From positions 1 through 41,793 of the forward strand of contig CANSQX010000006.1 of NCBI GenBank assembly GCA_947649225.1: a stretch of 41,793 nt of DNA, read 5' to 3'. Positions 8,452-18,400 of this stretch are shown piece after piece; the first letter of the stretch is position 1; each line of letters opens with the position of its first letter. The DNA is from an uncultured Flavonifractor sp. (GTDB taxonomy: Bacteria; Bacillota; Clostridia; Oscillospirales; Oscillospiraceae). The position numbers and the translations under genes were made by a program. Under the pieces are notes generated by a model, which was not told the origin of the DNA, did not search any database, and was given only the letters and a program-made list of their open reading frames with translations.

Positions 8452-8514
8452 TATAATCGTTAACTTATAGGGATTTCATCCCTCAACCAAGGAAACAGGC
8501 TTTCCCCAAAAGGA
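8452..8514 (+). promoter_or_regulatory. -10 box and leader of the Clp ATPase gene
   Basis: TATAAT (8452-8457) sits in an AT-rich patch without a convincing -35 box. A small hairpin, AGGGAT/ATCCCT (8469-8474 and 8478-8483), and AAAAGGAG (8508-8514) follow. No CtsR or CIRCE heat-shock operator is visible. Confidence 0.4.
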
Positions 8515-8525
8515 GCTGAGTATAG

Positions 8526-8792
8526 ATGCAGCCGACACTGTGCAGCAAATGTCATAAAAATGTAGCCGTGGTCTTTATTCAGAAGATCGAGGGCGGCGAG
8601 ACTAAGAGCGAGGGGCTCTGCCTCAAATGTGCCCGGGAGATGGGCATCAAGCCCGTCGAGGACATGATGCAGAAGATGGGCATTACAGACGAGGACCTGG
8701 AGGGCATCACCAATGAGATGATGTCCGCCTTCGGCGGCGCGGAGGGGATGGAGGGCCTGATGGACTCCGGCTCTGACGAGTACGAGGAGTAG
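8526..8792 (+). CDS. N-terminal zinc-finger fragment of the Clp ATPase
   Basis: If the TAG is read as a stop, this yields an 88-residue protein. It starts MQPTLCSKCHKNVAVVFIQ and has a C-x-x-C pair at residues 6 and 9 and a second near 32-35 (LCLKCAREMG), the McsA/UvrB-like zinc-finger pattern. A helical segment follows, with PVEDMMQKMGITDEDLEGI and a Gly/Met/Glu-rich end. AAAAGGAG at 8508-8514 supports the start. As a free protein it could resemble an McsA-type adaptor, but the uninterrupted downstream frame makes it more likely the first part of one large Clp ATPase. Confidence 0.6.
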   Translation: MQPTLCSKCHKNVAVVFIQKIEGGETKSEGLCLKCAREMGIKPVEDMMQKMGITDEDLEGITNEMMSAFGGAEGMEGLMDSGSDEYEE

Positions 8793-9011
8793 GACGAGGG
8801 CAAGACCGCCACCTTCCCCTTCCTGAACAAGCTGTTCGGCGCGGCCCAGAGCCCCAATCCCGCCCCGCCTCCGGGGGAGACGCCCAATCCCCCCCGCTCC
8901 GGCCGGGAGGAGAAGGGCGGCAAGGGCGACCGGGCCCCAAAACGCAAATTTCTGGAGAACTACTGCATCTCCCTGACCCAGAAGGCGGCCGGCGGCAAGC
9001 TGGACCGCATC

Positions 9012-11078
<2,067 letters not shown>

Positions 11079-11081
11079 CGA

Positions 11082-11119
11082 AAAACGGACCGGACAGCGA
11101 AGGCTGTCCGGTCCGTTTT
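11082..11119. terminator. Bidirectional terminator after the Clp ATPase
   Basis: A perfect 16-bp stem, AAAACGGACCGGACAG (11082-11097) and CTGTCCGGTCCGTTTT (11104-11119), has a 6-base loop. Ending in TTTT on one strand and preceded by AAAA on the other, it serves both convergent genes. Confidence 0.92.
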
Positions 11120-11131
11120 GCTGGGAGGCAG

Positions 11132-12406
11132 TCAGTTGAAGCTCCCGTCCCACAGGGGCATATTGGTGAGGTATTTTCCCTCCACGGCGGGCACGTAGTA
11201 CGCGCCGTACATCGTCAGCTCCTCCGCCATCTCTATGTTGGGGTTTCGGGGCAGCTCCACCCAGAATTTGTAGTAGGGCAGGTAGATCTCCTCGTACCCG
11301 CTGGCCCGGTAGACCAGATCAACATGGGCCACCGGCCACGCCCCCGTTGGAGCCTCCTCCTGGGGCACGGTGGTGATAAAGTGCCCCTCCCGCAACAGCG
11401 CTTCAGCCTCCTCCGGGGAGATGATGGGGTAGTCCCCCAGCTTTTCGGCGTAGGTCAGGCCGTGCTCCAGCCAGAGCACGTGCAGCTCCCCCCCTTCGCT
11501 CACGCCGAACCAAACGCGGTGGAACGAGCGGCTCAGCATCTGCTCCTCCACGCTGCCCGCCCCGTCGCAGGCCCGCAGATCTGTAATGGGTACACCGTTG
11601 AAGGTGTAGTCTGTGGCAATCATCCGGCGGGGCTCCACATAGCCGTGCAGATCCGCGTACTGTTCCAGCAGGAGGTCTGTGACGCGCTCCGCCGCTTCCC
11701 GGGAAGAAGTCTCACTGCCGTCCGGCAGGGCGGCATAAGGCTCAAAGAAGATCCCCACACTGCCGGATGGGTCCACCCGGATCTCCGCCAGGGGCGTCTC
11801 CGCCTCCAGTCCATCCACGGCGCTGTCAGGCAAAGTGGTGCCAAAAGCGTGCTCTCCCACCCGCTCATAGGTCACCTGGGTAATCTCAGTCCCTAACGCC
11901 GCCGCCGTTTCCTCCGCCAGGGCCAGCATGGCGGCGCCGCCGTCGGGGGCCACGGGCATGTAGTCCGTATAGGCGGTGTTGCGGTAGACCGGCAGGGCGC
12001 TCACTTCCGCCTCCGGCGTCCAGGGGCTGCCCGTGTCCAACTCGGACACGTCGCGGACCATGATCCCCTCAAAGCCCATCCCCATATCGCCGCTCTCCCG
12101 GATGGTCAGCAGAGGGAGCCCGTTCAGCGTGGGGACGGGTGTGGGGGCCGGAGCGGGCGTCCCGCCGGGTATGGCCTCCAGGGCGGCCAGGGGCCGGAAG
12201 TTTTGCACCAGCGCCGCCCAGTTCCACGCCTCCGCCAGCCTTGTTCCGCTATAGGCCGCCGCAGCCACCACGGCCAGACAGGCGGCCAGGGCGATCCACC
12301 GCCGCCAACTCCGCCGCCGGACCATGCGCTCCGGGGCCGCGTCCTCGATCCATACCTCCCGCACCCCTCCCAGGGCCTCCAACAGCCGCTCCGCATCTGT
12401 ATTCAT
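11132..12406 (-). CDS. Probable membrane-anchored anti-sigma/regulatory protein paired with the ECF sigma factor
   Basis: A 424-residue protein with a short cytoplasmic N-terminus (about residues 1-36, ending in MVRRRSWRRW), one membrane helix (about 37-58, IALAACLAVVAAAAYSG), a Pro-rich spacer (TPAPAPTPVPT, about 85-95) and a large extracytoplasmic domain rich in acidic and aromatic residues. The start overlaps the sigma gene stop by four bases (ATGA), so the two are translated together. Position and topology fit an anti-sigma factor, but no zinc-binding HxxxCxxC motif is seen in the N-terminus, so the anti-sigma role is inferred from context. The outer domain is not one I recognise. Confidence 0.72.
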   Translation of the reverse strand: MNTDAERLLEALGGVREVWIEDAAPERMVRRRSWRRWIALAACLAVVAAAAYSGTRLAEAWNWAALVQNFRPLAALEAIPGGTPAPAPTPVPTLNGLPLLTIRESGDMGMGFEGIMVRDVSELDTGSPWTPEAEVSALPVYRNTAYTDYMPVAPDGGAAMLALAEETAAALGTEITQVTYERVGEHAFGTTLPDSAVDGLEAETPLAEIRVDPSGSVGIFFEPYAALPDGSETSSREAAERVTDLLLEQYADLHGYVEPRRMIATDYTFNGVPITDLRACDGAGSVEEQMLSRSFHRVWFGVSEGGELHVLWLEHGLTYAEKLGDYPIISPEEAEALLREGHFITTVPQEEAPTGAWPVAHVDLVYRASGYEEIYLPYYKFWVELPRNPNIEMAEELTMYGAYYVPAVEGKYLTNMPLWDGSFN

Positions 12407-12963
12407 ACTGCAATTCCCTCCCGTTCTAGATGGGCCTTCAGCCTGCCCCGCAGACGGTGCAGCATGGCGGCCACCTTGCTCTCGGTGTACCCGGTCCGGG
12501 CCGCGATGTCCCGCACCGGGGTCAGATGCCAGTACCGCATCAAAAACACCCGGCGCTGCTCCCGACGCAGTCCGGCCAGAAAGCGGTCCAGGCTCTCGGC
12601 CAGGGGGCCGTCCCCGTCCGCCCGGGCCGCCGGATTGGCCGCCGGGAGGCAGCCCTCCAGTTCCGACAGGGCCAGGGCCGTCTCCCCGCCGCCCCGCTTT
12701 TCCGCGTGGTCCCGCTTCCAGCGGTCCAGGGCCAGGTTACGGGTGAGCCTCCCCAAAAAGGCGGACAGCCGGTCGGGCCGTTGGGGCGGTATGGCGTTCC
12801 ACGCCCGCAGCCAGGTGTCGTTGACGCACTCCTCTGCGTCCTCCCGGCTGGCCAGAATGCCGTAGGCGATGCGGTGGCAATAGGGGCCGTACTTGCGCTG
12901 GGTCTCCTGCACAGCGGCGTCCGCCCGTGCCCAGTACAGGTCAATGATGGCACTGTCTTCCAT
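12403..12963 (-). CDS. ECF-type RNA polymerase sigma factor
   Basis: A 186-residue sigma-70 family factor of the extracytoplasmic function class. Region 2 includes ILASREDAEECVNDTWLRAW (about residues 36-55), the hallmark core-binding and -10 recognition helices, then LGRLTRNLALDRWKR. A Gly/Ala-rich linker follows. Region 4 is LAGLRREQRRVFLMRYWHL with the helix-turn-helix VRDIAARTGYTESKVAAMLHRLR (about 148-172) for the -35 element. AAAGGAG lies upstream of the start at 12963. It is the first gene of a two-gene unit with the membrane protein. What it responds to cannot be seen. Confidence 0.93.
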   Translation of the reverse strand: MEDSAIIDLYWARADAAVQETQRKYGPYCHRIAYGILASREDAEECVNDTWLRAWNAIPPQRPDRLSAFLGRLTRNLALDRWKRDHAEKRGGGETALALSELEGCLPAANPAARADGDGPLAESLDRFLAGLRREQRRVFLMRYWHLTPVRDIAARTGYTESKVAAMLHRLRGRLKAHLEREGIAV

Positions 12964-13098
12964 AAGATCTCTCCTTTTCCAGCTGCGGTATCCTCACCTG
13001 TCCAGACGAAAAAAACCCGGTATTTCATGCGCCCGGCCCGCAAAAATTGTCTATGGGGACAAAAACACGCCTGTCCGAATTAGGGTACGCTCCAAAAC
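12964..13098 (-). other. Upstream region of the ECF sigma gene
   Basis: This spacer holds an A-rich stretch, TTGTC/GACAA inverted repeats (13047-13051 and 13058-13062), and, on the minus strand, TGAAAT (13022-13027) ahead of CGTCT (13004-13008). That pair resembles an ECF-class promoter, but the 13-base gap is shorter than the usual 16. No standard promoter was found. Confidence 0.3.
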
Positions 13099-13320
13099 CT
13101 AGGCCCTGTTTGAATAATGGCGAAATGGCCAACGGCGAGAGATTTTACCCCAAGGGTATGTGATATCCGTAAGGCAGCAAAGCTGCCAACGGCTATCCGA
13201 TTCCGTCAGACAAGGCAAAAATTCGCAGGAATACTTGGTGTATTTCAAGAATTTTTAACGCCGTATGGCGGAAAAAGATCCGCTGTTTGGGCGTTTTGAC
13301 ATTTTTCAAACAAGGCCTAG
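13099..13320. mobile_element. MITE-like element, copy 1 (222 bp)
   Basis: Both ends are CTAG plus a matching inverted repeat. The left end reads CTAGGCCCTGTTTGAATAAT from 13099; the right end, read inward from 13320, is CTAGGCCTTGTTTGAAAAAT. Looser similarity extends further in (GCCCAAACAGCGG against GGCCAACGGCG). There is no transposase frame. A related copy lies at 31735-31900. CTAG at both ends suggests a TA or CTAG target duplication as made by IS5-superfamily elements; that family link is an inference. Confidence 0.75.
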
Positions 13321-13430
13321 ACAGAATTGTAGAGATTCTGCGGAGAAATCGAGTAATAATGGTATTTCAGCGCAGGTTTTTCCTGCCTTTGAGAGCCGTC
13401 CGTAGCCCTGAGAGACTTTTTGAATCATAG
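13321..13430. other. Gene-free stretch between the MITE and the ABC-F terminator
   Basis: AT-richer than the neighbourhood, with GCGCAGGTTTTTCCTGC forming a small inverted repeat. I see no gene, promoter or RNA in it. Confidence 0.3.
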
Positions 13431-13463
13431 AGGAGGGGCGTCCCTTGCGGGGACGCCCCTCCT
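13431..13463 (-). terminator. Terminator hairpin after the ABC-F gene
   Basis: A perfect 14-bp stem, AGGAGGGGCGTCCC (13431-13444) and GGGACGCCCCTCCT (13450-13463), lies 22 bases beyond the stop codon. The T-tract on the minus strand is weak. Confidence 0.7.
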
Positions 13464-13484
13464 GTTGTGCCTCCTGTGCCCGTC

Positions 13485-14957
13485 TCAGGCAGGCTCCAGC
13501 CGCACGGTTTTTGTCGCAATGGCCTCCCGGAAGGCGCGGTCGTGCTCCACGAAGACCATGGTGGGCGAAAACTCCTGGATCAGCCGCTCGATCTGAATGC
13601 GGGAGTACACGTCGATAAAGTTGAGGGGCTCGTCCCAGAGGTAGAGGTGGGCCCGCTCACAGAGGCTTTTGGCGAGGAGCACCTTCTTTTTCTGGCCGCC
13701 CGAAAAGGACTCCATGGGCTGCTCCAGCTGTGCGCGCTCGAAATTCATCTTTCGCAGGATGGTTTTCAGCTGGCTCTCGTCAATTTGGCTGTCCGCCGCC
13801 AGTTGGGCCAAGGTGCCGCGCAGCTGGGACGTGTCCTGGGGCACATAGGAGACCGTCACCCCGGAGCCCATGGAGACCGTGCCGGTGTGGGCCGGGGGCT
13901 CGCCCAGCAGGAGCTTCAATAAGCTGCTCTTGCCGCTTCCGTTCCGGCCGTCGATCACCAGCCGGTCGCCCTGCCGCACCGTAAAGGAGACCGGCGCACA
14001 GGCCGCTTTTCCGTCATAGTACACTGCGGTCCCGGTACACGCGGCCAGCACCGCCCCGTGATAGGGCGTGGGGGAGAGCTTCAGACGCTCGGCGGTCTCG
14101 GTGTTTTGCAGGAGCTGGGCCTTTTGCTGAACGGCCTGCTGCCGCCGGGCCTCGATGGACTTGGAGCGCTTCATCATCTTGGCGGCCTTGTGGCCCACAT
14201 AGCCCCGGTCCACCGGGCCGTTCCCGTATTTGGAGGCCTCCGTCCGGCCGGACCAGGCGGAGGCCTGCCGGGCCGCCTGCTGGAGACGGCCGATGTCCCG
14301 TTGGAGGCGCTGGTTCTGGGCCTCCTCAAAGTCCTGCTGCCGCTCGAAATTTTCCATCCAGGACGAAAAGTTGCCGCTCTGCACCTGGATATCCGCCCGG
14401 TTGAAGGACAAAATGTGGTCTACGCAGCCGTCCAGAACGCTGCGGTCGTGGGACACCAGAAGGAACCCCTTTTTCCTGTTCAGGTAGGCGGCCAGCAGTG
14501 CCCGGCCCCGGGCGTCCAAGTGGTTAGTGGGCTCGTCGATAAGGAGAAAGCGCCCCTCGTTCAGGAACAGGGCCGCCAGCAGCGCCTTGGTCTGCTCTCC
14601 GTTTGAGAGGGTTGCAAAGGGCCGCTGGAGCACGCTGTCGTTCATCTCCAGAAAGGACAGCTCGCGGGTGAGCGCCCACAGCTCGGCCTGGGGGCAGATC
14701 GCCTGCAAAACTTCCTCGGTCGTGCGGCTTTGATCGGGGACGGGATATGGGAAGCAGTCAAGAGCTACGGACGCCGTAATCCACCCCCGGTACGCCAGCT
14801 CGCCCAGCAGGAGCCGCAAAAATGTGGTCTTCCCCCGGCCGTTCCGGCCCACCAGGCCGAGCCGCCAACTGGTGTCAATCTGAAAGCTGGCGTGGTCGAA
14901 CAAATCGCCGCCGGACGGGAAGGAAAAGGTCAGATCCTCGATCTGAATCATGGACAT
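13485..14957 (-). CDS. Lsa-type ABC-F ribosomal protection protein
   Basis: A 490-residue ABC-F protein: two nucleotide-binding domains joined by a linker and no membrane segments. These proteins bind the ribosome and displace drugs at the peptidyl transferase centre; Lsa relatives protect against lincosamides, streptogramin A and pleuromutilins. NBD1 has GRNGRGKTT, signature LSNGEQTKALLAAL and LLIDEPTNHLD. The linker is long and charged (about residues 190-300). NBD2 has GRNGSGKSS, FSGGQKKKVLLAKSL and LYLWDEPLNFID. The opening MSMIQIEDLTFSFPSGGDLF is Lsa-like. The start at 14957 is set by AAGGAGG seven bases before; the frame is open further upstream, through the leader terminator. The long leader suggests drug-inducible attenuation. 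The exact drug range is inferred from the family. Confidence 0.88.
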   Translation of the reverse strand: MSMIQIEDLTFSFPSGGDLFDHASFQIDTSWRLGLVGRNGRGKTTFLRLLLGELAYRGWITASVALDCFPYPVPDQSRTTEEVLQAICPQAELWALTRELSFLEMNDSVLQRPFATLSNGEQTKALLAALFLNEGRFLLIDEPTNHLDARGRALLAAYLNRKKGFLLVSHDRSVLDGCVDHILSFNRADIQVQSGNFSSWMENFERQQDFEEAQNQRLQRDIGRLQQAARQASAWSGRTEASKYGNGPVDRGYVGHKAAKMMKRSKSIEARRQQAVQQKAQLLQNTETAERLKLSPTPYHGAVLAACTGTAVYYDGKAACAPVSFTVRQGDRLVIDGRNGSGKSSLLKLLLGEPPAHTGTVSMGSGVTVSYVPQDTSQLRGTLAQLAADSQIDESQLKTILRKMNFERAQLEQPMESFSGGQKKKVLLAKSLCERAHLYLWDEPLNFIDVYSRIQIERLIQEFSPTMVFVEHDRAFREAIATKTVRLEPA

Positions 14958-14984
14958 AACAAAGCACCTCCTTGGTCTGCGCTG

Positions 14985-15026
14985 CAAAAAACAGGAGCCG
15001 CAGGAAGACTCACTTCCCGCAGCTCC
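14985..15026 (-). terminator. Attenuator hairpin in the ABC-F leader
   Basis: On the minus strand the RNA can pair GGAGCUGCGGGAAG with CUUCCUGCGGCUCC (15013-15026 with 14994-15007; 5-base loop), then runs into UGUUUUUUG, just upstream of the ribosome site of the ABC-F gene. Two pairs are G-U wobbles on this strand and would be C-A mismatches on the other, so the structure is built for the minus-strand transcript. A competing pairing is available between GCAGGAAG (15094-15101) and CUUCCUGC (15000-15007), an antiterminator. Confidence 0.75.
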
Positions 15027-15150
15027 GCACAGCATGGCAACGCCGCTGACAGCGCGGCGCCGGAGGCATGATATGGAACAGTGGACGGATGACCTTCCTG
15101 CAAGGGGCGCTGCAACACTGCCGCAGACCGTACCGGCTGCGAAGCCCCAT
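15010..15150 (-). CDS. Candidate leader ORF of the ABC-F gene (46 aa)
   Basis: An open frame from ATG at 15150 to TGA at 15010-15012 begins MGLRSRYGLR and ends VRSCGK; it is Arg- and Cys-rich. Its stop falls in the loop of the attenuator hairpin, where a ribosome would mask the 5' arm. An internal ATG at 15069 gives a 19-residue alternative. Neither has a clear ribosome site, so translation is unproven. Confidence 0.4.
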   Translation of the reverse strand: MGLRSRYGLRQCCSAPCRKVIRPLFHIMPPAPRCQRRCHAVRSCGK

Positions 15151-15206
15151 CAAGTATAGCAGGAAGTTAAATCATCGTTCCACTGCTTTCTTCTGTGATT
15201 GGGGTG

Positions 15207-15235
15207 AGTATACCACATCATCCGGCGGGAATCAA
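15207..15235 (-). promoter_or_regulatory. Promoter of the ABC-F transcript
   Basis: Minus strand: TTGATT (15230-15235), a 17-base spacer, TATACT (15207-15212) with a TGG extension. It predicts a leader of about 240 bases. A second TGC-TATACT box (15153-15158) lies further down and could be an alternative start. The remaining 15240-15380 holds GC-rich dyads and no gene. Confidence 0.65.
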
Positions 15236-15386
15236 GTGCTTTTTTGGCGGCGGCGTCTTTCCGGCCGCCTCTGCGCAGGCCGGATCCGGCGCAGCCGGAC
15301 GGACGGCTTGGCAGATTGCCGAATTTCACCCGATTTTGTATGAATTTTTTATTCCGAAAAAGGAATAGGTTTTTGGGTGGAAATAC

Positions 15387-15414
15387 TTGAATATTTGTGT
15401 GGATGAGATATAAT
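15387..15414 (+). promoter_or_regulatory. Promoter of the adhesin gene
   Basis: TTGAAT (15387-15392), a 16-base spacer and TATAAT (15409-15414). GAGAGGAG near 15437-15445 is the ribosome site for ATG 15455. Confidence 0.75.
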
Positions 15415-15454
15415 ACATACAACTTCTGCCTTCTATGAGAGGAGAGAACAACAG

Positions 15455-18400
15455 ATGAAAGCATTTGGAAAGATGCTGCGGAAGCCGGGGTGGCTGGCGG
15501 TTCTGCTCTGCGCGGGCATCATTCTGCCCAGTTTCAGCGGCCTGTCGCTGGCGGCGGACCCGGATAACGGAGACGGCCTGTGTGAGCATCACCCGGCGCA
15601 TACGCTGGAATGCGGCTATGCCGCGCCTGCGGAGGAGATCCCCTGCGCCCACGTACACGACGGGGCATGCGGCTATGTCCCGGCCCGGGAGGAGATCCCC
15701 TGCGACCGGAATTGCGGGACGCAGGACGCCCCTGCGCCGGAGGATCCCCCGGAGACAGACGCGGCCCCGGACGGGGCGGCTCATGACCCGGACTGCGCCT
15801 ACCGGCCTGCGGAGGCAGAAACGCCCTGTATTCATACCCACGATGCGGCCTGCGGCTATGCCCCTGCGACGGAGGGGCGGCCCTGCGGGTTTGTCTGCCT
15901 GGCTTGCAGGGACGGCGAAGGGCCGCAAAGCGCGGAGATCCAATCCTGGAGCTGGGAGGACCCGGAGGGGCTGCTGGTCTATGCGCCGGAAACCGGCTGC
16001 TGGGGACTGGGCGTGCCCGGCGCCAGCGCGGACAGCCCGTTGATGCCGGAGGCGCTGGCGGAGCTCCTGCCCGGGGCGGCGGTGCTGACGCTGGACGGCG
16101 GCGACCAGGAGACCGTGACGCTGACCTGGGACCTGAGCGCAATCCCGGCGGAGGGCGCGGCCAGCGGCAGCTATGTCCTCACCGCCGCCCTGCCCGAGGG
16201 ATACGCCCTGGGCCCCGGTGCCCCGGCGCTGGAGGTGCTGGTGGAGATCGGCGGAGGAGAGGGGTATGATCTGACCCCGTGGGCGTTTAATAATTGGAAG
16301 TGGGAGCATTACGGAAAGCCTGATGTTGCTGTCCTTTACGTTGGTATAGACGGGATTCAATCAGCGGATGAATTAGCAGTTTTGCTGAAAAAGAATCTTC
16401 CGAAGGAAATTTATGTGAATGTGTGGAGTGATAGAGGGTCTGCATTTTATGTTGCGGAAACTGCAACAACAGGATGGTTGAAAGTATTTTGGAATGATTT
16501 GGAGACACAGTTGCAGAATATCGATTGGCACAACACTTTTCAGGTATATGCTACACCGCCAACCGACGATAAATATGATTATATAGTGAATGATGATGCA
16601 AAACCGGCACCTAACAGAATGGAGCGGCTCCCGATTACGATTTGCCCTTGCTTTTTGAGCGATCATATTGTTACCCCTGTGGAGCCGGAGAACGTTACGG
16701 TGAATCTGTTTGACTACTGGGTGCAGACGGATGGAGCGGCCGGTGACGATCTTCTGCCCAAGACTGACATACATGTCAACAATAAAAGTGAAGAGGTTAA
16801 GCGAACCGGAGTAGATGACTGGAATCATGGAATCAACGCAGGGCGTCTGTTTCTCTTTGGAGACGGCAACATCCACGCCGGATTCTGGAACAAGGGAGCC
16901 GGGGCCGTAACGTCCTACGGCAAAGAGAACGCCGGTATGCCGGGCATTGTAGAGCCTGTGCTTCAATCGGGATATCCTGTTATCAACACAGCGGATATGA
17001 CGAATCTGATGGACGGCGAAGCAAAAACATATCAAGGTATTACTGACTGGGAGCTCTGCGGGGACCATATAGGGTTACCAGACGACACCCAACATGATAG
17101 TTCAAATTATCAAAATATCAGCAACACTGTGATCAACTTGTGGAAAGAATCTGGAAATACCGCCTCGCTGGACTATCTGTTTACCCCGGAAGATGGTGAC
17201 TATAAGCGGACCTATCCAGATGTCGAAGGCCTGTTCCAGCTGGATGCACACGGGTATTACTACTATGACATGCGGCGAAATTATGCCGAATATGATCAAG
17301 AGAGCAACAAGTTTGTCCTGTATGACGCCCCGGCGGTGGATCGCACGGATGGACTTTACGATGATGCCGCTGACGACTGGACAAAGACACGCAGCACTGG
17401 GAATTTCTTCCCGTTTAACCCGGCGTCCGAGGTCTTTACCGGCGTAAAGGACGGAAAGCTGATCAGCAGCACGGCCGTCCAAAGCGATAACAAATTGAAC
17501 AAAAGCGCACGCCCGATGAACCACCATCTGGGCATGACGGTGGAGATTGATTTCCTCCAGCCGGCGGGCGGCAAAATCAAAATGGGCGCGGACGCTCCTG
17601 TGCCCATGACCTTCCAGTTCTCCGGCGACGACGACGTGTGGATCTTTATCGACGACGTGCTGGTTCTGGACCTGGGCGGCGTCCACAGCGAGATCTTTGG
17701 CACCATCGACTTTTCAAACGGAAAGGTCTCGGTGGGGCAGAGCTGGAAGACCAACGGCTTCCCCTATAACGAGGACGGCACCGTCAATGTGGGAAAATTG
17801 GAGGAAAACTCCATTCTGAACACCACCCTCAAACAGCTGTTTGCCGATGCCGGGAGGGAGGATCATACCACCTGGACCGGCAACACCTTTGCCAGCAACA
17901 CCGACCACACCCTGAAAATGTTCTATCTGGAGCGCGGCAACTACGACTCCAGTCTGGCCCTGCGGTTCAATCTTCAGCCTCTGCTGGACCAGGAGCTCAA
18001 GAAGGTGAACCAGGACGGGGAGCCCGTGCCGGACGTGAGCTTTGACCTCTACGCGGCGGAGGACGCGGGGAACGGAATGTACGCAGTTCATCCCAAATTC
18101 CCCAATGCATTCGCAACTTTGACCACCGGCCCGGACGGTACCGTGAAATTTTTAGAGCCGGAAGAGAACGCCGGTGGACGGTCGGAGGGCGAACTGAAAA
18201 ACAGAGAAGGCCGCCCCTTCAACTTTGCAGACCGCTATACAACGGACGGCATTCGGTATTACATCTTAAAGGAAGTGAGAACCCCGGCGGGCTACCGCCC
18301 GGTTCCGGTGGATGTCGTCTTGGAATACCACCCAGAGACTACCACCTTAACCGTGGCCAACCGCTGGACCACCGGTGGTGTATCCAGCTTCACCACCCAT

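Noticed and set aside
8401-8525. CtsR or HrcA (CIRCE) heat-shock operator before the Clp gene
   Set aside because: Neither the GGTCAAA repeats nor the TTAGCACTC/GAGTGCTAA repeat is present.
8790-8792. Pyrrolysine insertion at the TAG
   Set aside because: The TAG lies in an acidic linker, not in a methylamine methyltransferase active site; no PYLIS-like hairpin was noticed, and other genes here use TAG as a stop. Not excluded genome-wide.
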